The notes: a model not told the origin generated them from the sequence alone. 50,582 nt of DNA from JAOABP01 sp964590395 (GCA_964590395.1 CAZPVT010000010.1:1-50582); one strand, 5' to 3'. Positions 24,220-33,999 are shown, counted from the first letter of the stretch. Made by a program: numbers and translations.

Positions 24220-26949
24220 GTGACGAAGCAGATTTGTGTAGCGAGTATATTAGTACAGATTGTTTTTTCAGTTGTTACCGCCGGAGTAAGAGACCACTAC
24301 GATATGGGTCCGACCCACCGTTTTCAGCCGGTTGCCGGCGATGAGGTGAACTGGGTCTCCTTCAGTAACGGTTTTGTTATCGATACTAGGCTTGGAGAGC
24401 CGTCACTACCACCGGATTTAACCTATGCAGGCAACTACGATGAGCCGTGTTATTATCTCATCCAGTTCAATGGACCGATTCAGCGGATATGGTTTACCGA
24501 GCTTGAGCGGATGGGAATAAGGACTATTGGGTATTTCCCCAATTATGCAACAGTTGCGAAATTGACCGCGCAGGAACGGCGTGAGGTGCTGAATTTACCA
24601 TTTGTGAACTGGGTTGGGTGTTTTCATCCGGCGTATAAGATTCAGGCAGAGTTGTTGAACGCAACCGGAGTTCAGGATGTGGCACTTCTTGTTACACCAG
24701 GTGAGGAGGCGGAGGTGGTGGCAGATTTTATAAAAAGGCGCGGGGGCGATCTTGAAGAGATAAACAGGACCCCGTTCGGGCAGGTGGTTCAGGCAACGGT
24801 GACGGCATCAATGATTACAGAACTTGCCCATTTGCCCGAGGTGTTCTGGATTCAGGAGTGGACCGAACCGACCACCGCTAATAGCCGTTGTCAGTGGGTT
24901 GTGCAGTCCGGCTGGCAATCACCCGCACCACCGGATACATCGCTTTCGGCACGGCCAATCTGGCGTAACGGTGTTCGTGGTCAAGGGGTTATTATGTCAA
25001 CCAGCGATACCGGTATAAACCTCGGTCATGATATGTTCCGGGACCCGACAATGAGTGTTACACCACCAGGTATCTGGCCAGAACACAGGAAGGTGGTTGC
25101 TTACAAGCGGTATGGCACGGCTGATGCTACCGAGGGACAGTATCATGGTTCCCATGTGAATGGCACGGTGGTAGGTGATGATTCGGTAACCGGAGGGTCA
25201 AGTTATTATGACGGGATGGCGATTAAAGGCAGGTTATATTTTGTTGATTTAACCAATGGGATGAGTTTTGTCTTAGATAATGACCTGTGGAGTCTCTGGG
25301 ATACGATCTATTTTGGGCGCGGACTGCCTGATTCCTTGCGGCCGATAAAACAGCACTCCGGTTCTTGGGGCTGGGCAAATTTCAGCGGCACCTATCTGAT
25401 TCAGGATGCATCAACTGATGCCTTTATTTGGGCGCACAAGGATTTTCTCAATATTATGGCGGCGGGCAATGAGTATTCTTCAACGCGGATTCGCAACCCG
25501 GGAATTGCGAAAAATGTCTTGACCACAGGTGCGACCCGAAACGGTACCAACTCCAATGCGATTGCCAGTTTTTCCAGCCGGGGTCCAACCCAGGATGGTC
25601 GGCTCAAGCCGACGGTGATGGCACCGGGTGAATCGCTGTATTCCGCGACGAGAACCGGCACCAACACCTATTCTTCAATGGATGGAACTTCAATGGCGAC
25701 ACCAGCAGTTTCGGGCACGGTCGGACTTTTGCGCTGTTATCTGCAGGAAGGTTATTATCCCACCGGCACACCAATGCCAGAACGCCGTTTGAGTTATATC
25801 TCCGCTGCGCTGTTACGTTCAATGGCGATCGCTTCAGCTGATCCTAATATTGGCTCATATACCCCGCCGAACAACAATATCGGCTGGGGCAGGGTCAATG
25901 CAGATTCGGTTCTGTATTTTGTGGGTGAAGTTAGAAAATTGCTGTTGAAGGATGACACGATCGGGGTCCGAACCGGTGAATACAAAGAGGAGGAGTTTGT
26001 AGTTAATTCTGGAATCCCGTTACGTGCAGCACTGGTGTGGACTGACACAGCCGCGGCGCCCAATGCCAATCCCACCCTGGTTAACAATCTAGATCTGGAA
26101 CTGATTTCACCAGCGGGTGTCTCTTATCGCGGCAACAAGTATGCCGTGGGTCAATCGGTGCCCAATCCGACCGGCTGGGATTCGCTAAATGTTGAGGAGT
26201 GCTGTCGGATAAATTCACCGGACACCGGTCTGTGGCGGATCCGGGTTTATGGCCGAAATGTTGTTACCAGCGTGCCGCAACCGTTTGCCTGGACGATCAC
26301 TGGCGATGTGGTAATTTCCCAGGTTAATCGGGATGTTGGGGTGGGTGCGATTCTGGCGCCGGTTGATACGGTTGATTCGGGCGCGGTTGTTATACCCCAG
26401 ACGCTGATCCAGAACTACGGGAATAGGGTGGAGAGCGTTGCGGTGGTGTTTAACATTGTGCCGGGTTATACTGATACCCAGTCAATCGTCCTTAGTACTG
26501 GCGCACTGGAGACCCTGAACTTTACCCCATGGGAGGCGCTGATTCTCGGTAACTATGTCGCCAGTTGTTCAACGATGCTTGTCGGCGATAACAATCCAAG
26601 CAATGACATAGTGATTGACAGTTTTACGGTTCTCTCGGGAGCCGGAATTGCCGAGCAAAACCGTTTACCCAGGCAGGTGCTGTTGATGCCGGTTGGTCCG
26701 AATCCCTTTACCAAAGAGGCGACCATCAGTTATGCTCTGCCCGCATCAGGGAAAATTCAACTGCAGGTTTTCTCGGTTACTGGCGAATTGGTCAGGACGT
26801 TGTGCAATGGTGAAGTGCCTGCGGGTTATCACCGGATAAAATGGAATGGTACCGATTCCCGTAATCGGAGTATCGGCTACGGCGTTTTCTACATCCGATT
26901 GACAACCGGGAAAACAGTTTTGACCAGAAAACTGATTAAAACCCGATGA
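24220..26949 (+). CDS. Secreted subtilisin-like S8 serine protease
   Basis: 909 residues, GTG start after AGGAGG. A signal peptide (about 1-20) precedes a propeptide-like region. The catalytic triad is Asp263 (STSDTGINL), His309 (YHGSHVNGTV) and Ser491 (GTSMATPAVSGTVGLL). The oxyanion Asn region is AAGNEYSS. A jelly-roll-like P domain follows (about 590-700, LVNNLDLELISPAGVSY), then a CARDB-like repeat (about 700-800) and a FlgD-like C-terminal sorting domain (NPFTKEATISYALP, ending KTVLTRKLIKTR). It is exported and cuts proteins outside the cell. Standalone gene with its own promoter. Confidence 0.93.
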   Translation: MTKQICVASILVQIVFSVVTAGVRDHYDMGPTHRFQPVAGDEVNWVSFSNGFVIDTRLGEPSLPPDLTYAGNYDEPCYYLIQFNGPIQRIWFTELERMGIRTIGYFPNYATVAKLTAQERREVLNLPFVNWVGCFHPAYKIQAELLNATGVQDVALLVTPGEEAEVVADFIKRRGGDLEEINRTPFGQVVQATVTASMITELAHLPEVFWIQEWTEPTTANSRCQWVVQSGWQSPAPPDTSLSARPIWRNGVRGQGVIMSTSDTGINLGHDMFRDPTMSVTPPGIWPEHRKVVAYKRYGTADATEGQYHGSHVNGTVVGDDSVTGGSSYYDGMAIKGRLYFVDLTNGMSFVLDNDLWSLWDTIYFGRGLPDSLRPIKQHSGSWGWANFSGTYLIQDASTDAFIWAHKDFLNIMAAGNEYSSTRIRNPGIAKNVLTTGATRNGTNSNAIASFSSRGPTQDGRLKPTVMAPGESLYSATRTGTNTYSSMDGTSMATPAVSGTVGLLRCYLQEGYYPTGTPMPERRLSYISAALLRSMAIASADPNIGSYTPPNNNIGWGRVNADSVLYFVGEVRKLLLKDDTIGVRTGEYKEEEFVVNSGIPLRAALVWTDTAAAPNANPTLVNNLDLELISPAGVSYRGNKYAVGQSVPNPTGWDSLNVEECCRINSPDTGLWRIRVYGRNVVTSVPQPFAWTITGDVVISQVNRDVGVGAILAPVDTVDSGAVVIPQTLIQNYGNRVESVAVVFNIVPGYTDTQSIVLSTGALETLNFTPWEALILGNYVASCSTMLVGDNNPSNDIVIDSFTVLSGAGIAEQNRLPRQVLLMPVGPNPFTKEATISYALPASGKIQLQVFSVTGELVRTLCNGEVPAGYHRIKWNGTDSRNRSIGYGVFYIRLTTGKTVLTRKLIKTR

Positions 26950-27450
26950 GCATTGTGGGCAATTAGTGGTTGTTGATTTTTAATTAACCTAAACGAACTA
27001 GAGGAACCAGAAAAAGTAACCTTTATATCTTAACCTACAACCATAGCCGCAATCAAGACTGAGACCCGGCTGTTAATCACTCTTTTTATTATCTCTTCTG
27101 TCTGCCTGATCGCTGGGTCCAGAAGCCAATCCTTAATCCAACAGAAAACCCCAATAGATACCATATTGGGGATTAAATACTGTACTATGATGTAAGCTAA
27201 GATCCAAACTCTAACCAGCACTGTAACCGAGATGATATATATAACCAATACCAATACGGTCCTCTATACTGCAGGGGGGGCAGAGATGGCAAGAATTTAT
27301 AACTTAATGCTAATTAACAACTTATAACAAAGCAACTATTTTAAGTACCTATCATTATCTGATTATAAGCAGACTTTTTATATATTATTGTTAAAAATAG
27401 TGGTTATTATATTTTAACTGGTTTCCCCAGAAAGTTTATTCACAAATTGC
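26950..27450. other. Intergenic region without recognised gene
   Basis: About 500 bases. The only open frame, 27030-27254 on the minus strand (74 codons, Val/Ile-rich), has no ribosome site and reads as simple hydrophobic sequence, so I do not call it. The A/T content rises towards 27300-27440, just before the next promoter. There is a run of seven G near 27273. I see no RNA fold I would defend. Confidence 0.5.
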
Positions 27451-27479
27451 TTGACAGGGGGGGAGTTTTGTATTATAGT
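27451..27479 (+). promoter_or_regulatory. Promoter of the 27501 lipoprotein gene
   Basis: TTGACA (27451-27456), a 17-base spacer and TATAGT (27474-27479). An AAGGAG ribosome site follows before the ATG at 27501. Confidence 0.7.
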
Positions 27480-27500
27480 ACTAAAAATGAAAGGAGTCCT

Positions 27501-28142
27501 ATGAAAAAACTGATGGTGATCACCGTCACACTGGTCGCACTGCTTTTTGTTGCCTGCGACCTTTTCGGCAAGAAGGAGGATTACTTCCCGACAAATGTGG
27601 GTTCAAAATGGGAGTATGAAGGGTATGCAATCACGGAGAGTACCACTGATGCGCCAGCGGACACAGTTTATAAGCTAACCGCTACTATTGTTGCCGAGAA
27701 AAAGGATAAACTCAGCTCTGGTGACGAGGTGATAATGATGATCCAGAATTCGGAGGTTCATTACTATCAGCCTTCTGAAACTTCCTATAGTTTTGTTGAG
27801 ACCTCTTATGTGCGCGAGACAAAGGATGCGGTGCTGAGTTACGATACCAAGAATGATACGACGCCAGATACAACCCTGGTTTTACCCTTGAAGGAAGGTA
27901 AAACCTGGCACATTTATGAGAATGTTGTTGCTAAGGTGCTCTCCCAAGAGGATATTACGGTCAAGGCGGGAACTTATAAGAAAGCCTGGAAGATTGAATA
28001 TACCGATACAGCCGCATCAAATTATAAGGAATACTTCTGGTATGCCAATAACATCGGGATGGCGAAAGCCTACGGAGAGTGGACCTGGGGAGCTTCGACC
28101 GTAAAGTCTACAGTGGAACTGGTTAAGGCGACTATCAAGTAA
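27501..28142 (+). CDS. Lipoprotein, unknown function
   Basis: 213 residues from the ATG at 27501, set by the AAGGAG and the promoter; earlier in-frame starts fall inside the promoter. A lipoprotein signal ends LLFVAC. The mature part starts DYFPTNVGSKWEYEG, a motif common at the start of small beta-rich lipoproteins of uncultured bacteria, and continues as repeated beta strands (TVYKLTATIVAEKKDK, EDITVKAGTYKKAWKIEY, NIGMAKAYGEWTWG). It probably forms a lipocalin-like or beta-barrel-like fold at the outer membrane. It is a one-gene unit closed by a strong terminator. Confidence 0.75.
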   Translation: MKKLMVITVTLVALLFVACDLFGKKEDYFPTNVGSKWEYEGYAITESTTDAPADTVYKLTATIVAEKKDKLSSGDEVIMMIQNSEVHYYQPSETSYSFVETSYVRETKDAVLSYDTKNDTTPDTTLVLPLKEGKTWHIYENVVAKVLSQEDITVKAGTYKKAWKIEYTDTAASNYKEYFWYANNIGMAKAYGEWTWGASTVKSTVELVKATIK

Positions 28143-28160
28143 AAATCCCTTACTTGTGCC

Positions 28161-28194
28161 AAGGGCGGTGCAACCACCGCCCTTATTTTTTTTA
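28161..28194 (+). terminator. Rho-independent terminator
   Basis: A perfect 10-base-pair stem, AAGGGCGGTG (28161-28170) and CACCGCCCTT (28175-28184), with a CAAC loop, followed by ATTTTTTTTATT. Confidence 0.95.
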
Positions 28195-28243
28195 TTGACC
28201 TGCGGACCAGAATCGGCAGAATGGTTTAAGCAGGCCTGTCATT

Positions 28244-28642
28244 ATGAAGACACTGGGGCAGATCTATCAGGAACGGGTTTTATCCCGGTCGGAACTAGCG
28301 CGGCAGCGATTGGAGCTGAATCAACCGGTAGCAAGTTCTAGGATTGAAAAGGGACTGTTTGGCTGGCAACTGTTTTATACCCGACTGGGCAGTAGGCGGA
28401 GATATTCGGTGCAATGCGTTTCGGAGTTAAGGGCGAGGTATTTGAAGATGCTGATAGATATCGGTATAAGCGAGATTTATATACCCAGCGATGAAAACTA
28501 CCTGTCTGAGGTCCTGCTGGAACTGGAGACGCTGAAGAGAAAAATTGACGATGTCATCGACCACTACACCACGGTGATATCAAGTCCAAGGATAAAAGAG
28601 CGAATAAGGCGTGGGGTTTATACCAAGATGATTAAAGTTTAA
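28244..28642 (+). CDS. Orphan hypothetical protein
   Basis: 132 residues, ATG start without a Shine-Dalgarno sequence. A TTGACC at 28195-28200 with CAGAAT 16 bases on gives a possible promoter and a 15-base leader. The chain is soluble, rich in Arg, Lys and Glu, and mostly helical, with a likely coiled coil near the C-terminal third (YLSEVLLELETLKRKIDDVID). No cysteine cluster, signal peptide or known motif is visible. It stands alone between a terminator and the pilB promoter. Codon use looks like its neighbours, so it is probably real, but I cannot assign a function. Confidence 0.5.
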   Translation: MKTLGQIYQERVLSRSELARQRLELNQPVASSRIEKGLFGWQLFYTRLGSRRRYSVQCVSELRARYLKMLIDIGISEIYIPSDENYLSEVLLELETLKRKIDDVIDHYTTVISSPRIKERIRRGVYTKMIKV

Positions 28643-28655
28643 CCACGACAATGTA

Positions 28656-28685
28656 TTGACAGGATAACGGTTCTTTATGTATAAT
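28656..28685 (+). promoter_or_regulatory. Promoter of pilB-pilC
   Basis: TTGACA (28656-28661), an 18-base spacer and a perfect TATAAT (28680-28685). The leader is about 45 bases long and carries AAGGAGG before the ATG. Confidence 0.8.
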
Positions 28686-28736
28686 TATATAGTGACTAAG
28701 ATTGATTTTAACTGGCTGTGGAATAAGGAGGCATAG

Positions 28737-30326
28737 ATGGCAGACGAACAGACACCGATGGAAGAAAGCGGTGCGGTATTAGAACAGAGATACGGCGTGC
28801 CGTTCATTGATCTGACCAGTTTTAAGCTTGACTCCGAGGTCCTCCAGTTGTTTCCTGAGGAATTTTTGCGGAACAATAAACTGATTCCTCTTTTCCGTTC
28901 AGGCAATACGTTGGCAATTGCAATGGTTGACCCCGGCGACATCTTTAACATTGACGAGGTCCGGCGGATGACCGGTATGGAGGTTGAGCCGATGGTCTGC
29001 CGGGAGATTGATCTATACCAGGCACTCAATCAATACTATTCAACACCCGAGAAAGTGGATATCCCGGACGAGCCGGAGATCACCAGCCTTGACGATTTGC
29101 CGACAGAGGAAGGGGAGTCCGCGGCGGTGCAGGAGATGGGGTTGGAGCCGAAAAAACTCGAGGAACTGGCAAGTGAGGCACCCGTGGTCAGGTGGGTTAA
29201 TCAGATGATCATCCGGGCGGTGCGCGAGCGTGCCAGTGATATTCACATTGAACCAACCCGGGAGGGACTGCGGGTCCGTTTCCGGATTGATGGCATCCTG
29301 CATCCGATTATCTCGCCGAAGAAAGCGTTGCAGTTAGCGGTGGTTTCCCGGATTAAGATTATGTCCAAGATGAACATCGCGGAAAAGCGGGTGCCGCAGG
29401 ACGGTCGTTACGGTGCGATTGTTGATGGCCGGGAGATTGACTTCCGGGTTTCAACCTTCCCTACCACTTACGGCGAGAAGGTGGTGATGCGTATCTTGGA
29501 CCGAATGCGATTACTCTCGATAGATGAACTGGGTTTAATTGAGGAGAGTAACCAGGTTCTGCGAGAGATGATCGCGAAGCCGCACGGCGTTATTCTGATT
29601 ACCGGTCCGACCGGTTCGGGTAAGTCAACCACGCTCTACGCGATTCTTTCAGAAATCCGTTCCTCTGATACGAACATCATCACCATTGAGGACCCGGTGG
29701 AGTACGACCTGGATGAAATCTGTCAGTCGCAGGTGAATGAACGGGCAGGTTATACCTATCTCGTTGGTCTGCGTCATATCCTCCGTCAAGACCCGGATGT
29801 AATTATGATCGGTGAGATTCGTGATGCGGAGACCGCGGGCGTGGCAATTCGCGCAGCACTTACCGGTCAGTTAGTTTTCTCCACGATTCACACCAATGAT
29901 TCGCCGGGAACGGTTACCAGGTTGATCGATATGGGAATTGAGCCGTTTCTGGTTGCTTCGGGGCTGGAGGGGGTTGTTGCGCAACGGCTGGTGCGTCGGA
30001 TTTGTCCAAAGTGCAAGGTTGCCTATGACCCGCCGGGAAAGATGCTTGAGGAACTGGAGTTGCCAGCAGGAACAAAATTCTATAAAGGTAAAGGGTGTGA
30101 GCACTGCCGGAATTCCGGGTTCCGCGGTCGGATTGGGATATTTGAAGTGATGAAGATGAATGACCGGATCCGCGAACTGGTGGTAACCCGTCCGCCGACC
30201 TCAGCAATCCGGGCGCTGGCTCGGGAGTTTGGAATGAAGATCCTTTGGGAGGATGGTATTCGTAAGGTGGTATCCGGGGTCACGACAATTGAAGAGATAA
30301 TGGAAGAGGCAGAAAAGGTTGAGTAA
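28737..30326 (+). CDS. pilB: Type IV pilus / type II secretion assembly ATPase
   Basis: 529 residues. PilB/GspE hexameric ATPases extend pili or drive type II secretion at the cytoplasmic face. The N-terminal MshEN-type domain (about 15-100) is followed by the ASDIHIEPT motif (about 165), Walker A GPTGSGKSTTLYA (Lys296), the Asp box TIEDPVEY, Walker B ILRQDPDVIMIGEIRD and the zinc tetracysteine Cys423, Cys426, Cys454, Cys457. The C-terminal zinc site identifies the GspE/PilB branch rather than PilT. It is followed 15 bases later by pilC. No pilin, pilM-Q or pilT gene is in the window, so type IV pilus versus type II secretion cannot be decided. Confidence 0.94.
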   Translation: MADEQTPMEESGAVLEQRYGVPFIDLTSFKLDSEVLQLFPEEFLRNNKLIPLFRSGNTLAIAMVDPGDIFNIDEVRRMTGMEVEPMVCREIDLYQALNQYYSTPEKVDIPDEPEITSLDDLPTEEGESAAVQEMGLEPKKLEELASEAPVVRWVNQMIIRAVRERASDIHIEPTREGLRVRFRIDGILHPIISPKKALQLAVVSRIKIMSKMNIAEKRVPQDGRYGAIVDGREIDFRVSTFPTTYGEKVVMRILDRMRLLSIDELGLIEESNQVLREMIAKPHGVILITGPTGSGKSTTLYAILSEIRSSDTNIITIEDPVEYDLDEICQSQVNERAGYTYLVGLRHILRQDPDVIMIGEIRDAETAGVAIRAALTGQLVFSTIHTNDSPGTVTRLIDMGIEPFLVASGLEGVVAQRLVRRICPKCKVAYDPPGKMLEELELPAGTKFYKGKGCEHCRNSGFRGRIGIFEVMKMNDRIRELVVTRPPTSAIRALAREFGMKILWEDGIRKVVSGVTTIEEIMEEAEKVE

Positions 30327-30341
30327 TTAAAGGAGGCATTT

Positions 30342-31583
30342 ATGCCGCTATTTCGGTATAGGGTCCGGGACAAGGAAGGCAAAATCCTTTCCGGGACAAT
30401 TGAGGGAACGGATGTTGCCAGTATTACCGAGAAACTGGAGACCTATGGCTATGTGCCGATAAGTATTAGAGAGGAAAAGGGCGGCGCGCGCGGTCCGCAG
30501 TTTAACATCAATCAACTCTTTGAACGGGTGAAACCGGTTGACCTGATTAATTTCACCCGGCAGTTTGTTACTTTGCATCGGGCAGGTTTACCGATGCTGA
30601 CCGCGATTGGTGCCTTGCAAGCCCAGACCAAGTCCAAGCCTTTGATCCGGGCATTGGATGCGATCCGAAAGGATCTGATGGGTGGTGCTTCGTTGTCAGT
30701 GGCGATGGCGAAACATCCACGGGTGTTTAACGAACTGTATGTCAACTCTATCTGGGCTGGTGAGACGGGCGGTGTCTTGGACGACATTCTGGACCGACTG
30801 GTAATGCTACTTGACCACGATCGTAAGTTAAAGTCGGATGTCGGTAGTGCTATGCGTTATCCGATGATCCTGATGGGCTTTTTTGTCGTGGCGGTGGCGG
30901 TTCTCGCCACTTTTGTCTTGCCGAAATTTGTCAACCTGATTGCCAGTGTCGGTGGTAAGATGCCGTTGCCGACCCAGATTCTGATCATCGTTACCAATTT
31001 TATGGGTAAATACTGGTACCTAATAGCCCTGCTGGTTGCGGCGATCGTGGTCCTTTTCTATATGTTCATCCGGACGAGTGCGGGCAGGATGTGGTGGGAC
31101 CGGCTGAAACTGCGGCTACCGATTTTCGGACCGATCATCTATAAGATGGCGCTCTCCCGTTTTGCCCGGATGTTTGAAACCCTGGACCGCACTGGCCTCC
31201 CGATTCTACGCAGTCTTAACCTTGTTGCCAAGACCATCGGCAATGTCTATCTTGCTCAAGCGGTTGACCGTTTAACCGAAAGCGTGCGGCGCGGCCGAGG
31301 GCTGGCAACGCCGATGAGGGAGTTGGGGGTATTTCCACCGATGGTGGTGCAGATGGTGGCAACGGGCGAGGAGTCCGGTGCGCTGGATGATATGTTAAAG
31401 CAGATTTCTGACTATTACGACAGTGAAGTTGAATATGCGGTGAAGAATCTGACCGGAATGATTGAGCCGATATTAATTCTATTTATGGGCGTGGCGGCGA
31501 TCTTTCTGATCGTTGCGATCATTATGCCCTATATGGCAATTCTCAGTAGTTTTGGTTCCGGGGGCGGTTACGGCGTCCGCTGA
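30342..31583 (+). CDS. pilC: Type IV pilus / type II secretion inner-membrane platform protein
   Basis: 413 residues. Two homologous T2SF domains (about 70-190 and 275-395) surround three membrane segments (about 175-195, 220-245, 380-400). The start MPLFRYRVRDKEGKILSGT is the typical PilC/GspF opening, and FTRQFVTLHRAGLPML and FARMFETLDRTGLPIL are the repeated cytoplasmic motifs. It forms the platform that PilB turns. Ribosome site AAAGGAGG. Confidence 0.94.
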   Translation: MPLFRYRVRDKEGKILSGTIEGTDVASITEKLETYGYVPISIREEKGGARGPQFNINQLFERVKPVDLINFTRQFVTLHRAGLPMLTAIGALQAQTKSKPLIRALDAIRKDLMGGASLSVAMAKHPRVFNELYVNSIWAGETGGVLDDILDRLVMLLDHDRKLKSDVGSAMRYPMILMGFFVVAVAVLATFVLPKFVNLIASVGGKMPLPTQILIIVTNFMGKYWYLIALLVAAIVVLFYMFIRTSAGRMWWDRLKLRLPIFGPIIYKMALSRFARMFETLDRTGLPILRSLNLVAKTIGNVYLAQAVDRLTESVRRGRGLATPMRELGVFPPMVVQMVATGEESGALDDMLKQISDYYDSEVEYAVKNLTGMIEPILILFMGVAAIFLIVAIIMPYMAILSSFGSGGGYGVR

Positions 31584-31613
31584 GTAGTACTAATTTTAAC
31601 GGCCAGGTTTTTC

Positions 31614-33506
31614 TTAGATATCTAAGTTTTCTACATAGCGGGCGTTTTTCTCAATGAACTCCCGCCGGGGTTCGACCTCTTCCCCCATCAGCATCCTAAA
31701 GATCGCATCCGCCTCGGTGGCGTCTTCCATTGTTACCCGTTTCAATGTCCTTTTTTCCGTATTCATTGTCGTTTCCCATAACTGTTCGGGATTCATTTCA
31801 CCCAAGCCTTTGAACCGGGCAATCTCGAGATTATCGGACTTTGCTTTTTTCCTGAACTGTTCAAGTTCGTCGTCAGAATAGAAGTAGAACTCCTGTTTTC
31901 CCTGGCGAACCCGGTAAAGCGGTGGTTGCGCGATGTAGAGAAATCCGGCTTCAATTAACGGTTGCATAAATCGGTAAAAGAAAGTTAACAGTAGAATCCG
32001 GATGTGGGAGCCGTCAACGTCCGCATCGGTCATAATCACAATCCGGTGATACCGTGCTTTCTGCGGGTCAAATTCATCCTCACCCACACCCGCGCCAATT
32101 GCGGAGATGATGGCTCTGATTTCGTTGTTGGACAGGATGCGATTGAGTCCGGATTTCTCAACATTGAGAATTTTGCCGCGCAACGGGAGAACCGCCTGAA
32201 AACGGCGGTCCCGGCCCTGCTTTGCTGAACCACCCGCAGAGTCACCCTCAACGATGAAGAGTTCGCTTTCCGCGGGGTCTTCGGATGCGCAGTCGGCCAG
32301 TTTTCCGGGCAGGGTGTCAGATTCTAATAACGAACGTCGGCGTGCCAGTTCCCGTGCTTTTCGTGCTGCCAATCTGGCTTTTGCCGCCGCAATCACCTTT
32401 TCAATGATCCGGTTGGCAACCCGGGGGTTTTCCTCAAAGTAGGCGGACAGTCGATCATAGAGCACGCTTTCAACCACACTCTTTGCTTCACTGTTGCCCA
32501 ATTTGGTCTTGGTCTGTCCTTCAAACTGGGGCTCGGGAATTTTCACTGAGACGACCGCGGTAAGTCCTTCGCGGGTGTCCTCGCCGATGAGCTCAATGGC
32601 ATCTTTTAAGACCCCGCTTTTCCGGGCATACTCGTTGATACAACGGGTGAGCGCGGATTTGAAACCGGAGAGATGGGTGCCACCTTCGTGGGTATTGATC
32701 GTGTTGGCAAAAGAGAATATGCTTTCCAGGTACCCGTCATTATACTCAAAGGCAACCTCTACCTCCAGACCGTTCCTTTTCTCTTCGATGATAATCGGTT
32801 TGTGGAGCCGATTTCTGCCTTTGTCCAGAAACTCAATGAAATCTGCCAACCCACCGGGATAATGAAATGTCTCTTCTTTGCCCGTGGTTTCGTCGAGCAG
32901 TTTTATCTTGAGGTTTTTGTTGAGATAGGCAAGTTCACGCAACCGGGTGGCTAAGATATCGTAACTGAAAGAGACTTTTTTGAATATTTTTAGATCCGGT
33001 TTGAAGGTAATCTTGGTTCCTTGTTTTTTGGTTTTGCCGGTGATCTCGAGTTTGCCCTTAACCTGGCCGCGCTGAAACTCCATACGGTAAATCTTGCCGT
33101 TACGATAGACCTCGGCAATGAGGTATTCGGAGAGTGCATTGACCACGGAAACACCGACGCCATGCAGTCCACCGGAAATCTGATATACCTTGTGTTCAAA
33201 CTTTGCACCCGAGTGGAGGACAGTGAGCACCACCTCCAGCGCCGGCTTTTGCTCAATCGGATGGATGTCTACCGGAATGCCGCGGCCGTTATCCTCAACC
33301 GAGACTTCGTCGGCGCGGTGCAGGGTGACGATGATTGAGTCACAGTAACCAGCCAGCGCTTCATCGACCGCATTGTCAACAACCTCAAAAATCAGGTGAT
33401 GAACGCCGCGGGTCCCAACATCGCCAATATACATCGCGGGACGGTGCCGGACCGCTTCTAAACCTTTCAGGACATGGATTTGTGCTGCGGTATAACTTTC
33501 AGGCAT
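31614..33506 (-). CDS. gyrB: DNA gyrase subunit B
   Basis: 630 residues, the compact form without the proteobacterial insert. The GHKL ATPase has VVDNAVDEALAGYC and VEDNGRGIPVDIHP; the transducer is present; the Toprim domain has IVEGDSAGGSAKQGR and DADVDGSHIRILLL; the C-terminus has FKGLGEMNPEQLWETTMN. The motif LPLRGKILNVEKSG supports GyrB, and no parE/parC partner is present. It introduces negative supercoils with GyrA (not in the window). It is downstream of dciA but has its own promoter placed right at the start codon, so the message should be leaderless. Confidence 0.95.
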   Translation of the reverse strand: MPESYTAAQIHVLKGLEAVRHRPAMYIGDVGTRGVHHLIFEVVDNAVDEALAGYCDSIIVTLHRADEVSVEDNGRGIPVDIHPIEQKPALEVVLTVLHSGAKFEHKVYQISGGLHGVGVSVVNALSEYLIAEVYRNGKIYRMEFQRGQVKGKLEITGKTKKQGTKITFKPDLKIFKKVSFSYDILATRLRELAYLNKNLKIKLLDETTGKEETFHYPGGLADFIEFLDKGRNRLHKPIIIEEKRNGLEVEVAFEYNDGYLESIFSFANTINTHEGGTHLSGFKSALTRCINEYARKSGVLKDAIELIGEDTREGLTAVVSVKIPEPQFEGQTKTKLGNSEAKSVVESVLYDRLSAYFEENPRVANRIIEKVIAAAKARLAARKARELARRRSLLESDTLPGKLADCASEDPAESELFIVEGDSAGGSAKQGRDRRFQAVLPLRGKILNVEKSGLNRILSNNEIRAIISAIGAGVGEDEFDPQKARYHRIVIMTDADVDGSHIRILLLTFFYRFMQPLIEAGFLYIAQPPLYRVRQGKQEFYFYSDDELEQFRKKAKSDNLEIARFKGLGEMNPEQLWETTMNTEKRTLKRVTMEDATEADAIFRMLMGEEVEPRREFIEKNARYVENLDI

Positions 33507-33512
33507 TAATCA

Positions 33513-33540
33513 ATAATATAAAAATGTTACGGTAAATCAA
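33513..33540 (-). promoter_or_regulatory. Promoter of gyrB
   Basis: TTGATT (33535-33540), a 16-base spacer and TATTAT (33513-33518) on the minus strand. The predicted transcript start coincides with the A of the gyrB ATG (33506). Confidence 0.6.
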
Positions 33541-33549
33541 GTGCCAATG

Positions 33550-33858
33550 CTATTTTTTAAGGATGAAGTGAACATCAGTGATGAGTCCGATACCAAAGCG
33601 GAGGGCGATTTTCTCTAAAATCTGCGGCTTGAGATAAGACAACTGGGTCATCCACGCTGGGGAGTCAACTGCTACAACCAAAGTTTTGTTTTCAATATAG
33701 CGCGCGGTGGCGTGACGGACAATGCCATTGCCGACAATCGACTGCCACTCTACTACCGCCCGATAGGCGGAAACCTGCTCAGCAATGCCAAGTTGATTTA
33801 GCACCTTCGGCAGTTCTTCGGCAAGGTTTTTAAACGCCCCTTTTTTTCTGCTGCTCAT
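33550..33858 (-). CDS. DciA-like (DUF721) replicative helicase loader
   Basis: 102 residues. The DUF721 core is visible as VVEWQSIVGNGIVRHATA, then NKTLVVAVDSPAWMTQLSYLKPQIL. DciA-type proteins load or interact with the replicative helicase DnaB in bacteria lacking DnaC/DnaI. Its position beside gyrB is the conserved arrangement near dnaA-recF in many bacteria, which suggests this region is close to a replication-gene block, although dnaA, dnaN and recF are not in the window. The basic N-terminus (SSRKKGAFK) could bind DNA. Confidence 0.82.
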   Translation of the reverse strand: MSSRKKGAFKNLAEELPKVLNQLGIAEQVSAYRAVVEWQSIVGNGIVRHATARYIENKTLVVAVDSPAWMTQLSYLKPQILEKIALRFGIGLITDVHFILKK

Positions 33859-33970
33859 CGATGTCTCAATTTAGATTTAACCGATTTTTTCGCAAAGGCA
33901 AGTTTAACCGTTGAGACGAGTAGTTATCGGGGACATTATAGTTATAGCCGAACGATGGTGAAGTGGATAA

Positions 33971-33999
33971 TTGACATTGCCGACCACTGGTATTATTTT
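33971..33999 (+). promoter_or_regulatory. Promoter of the F420-ligase-like gene
   Basis: TTGACA (33971-33976), a 17-base spacer and TATTTT (33994-33999). An in-frame TTG at 33971 is therefore part of the promoter, and the ATG at 34031 is the better start. Confidence 0.55.

Noticed and set aside
27030..27254. 74-codon minus-strand frame with Val/Ile-rich sequence
   Set aside because: No ribosome site or promoter and no recognisable motif.
27447..27500. Longer reading frame for the 27501 lipoprotein
   Set aside because: The extension covers the promoter, and the ATG at 27501 has a ribosome site and lipoprotein signal.
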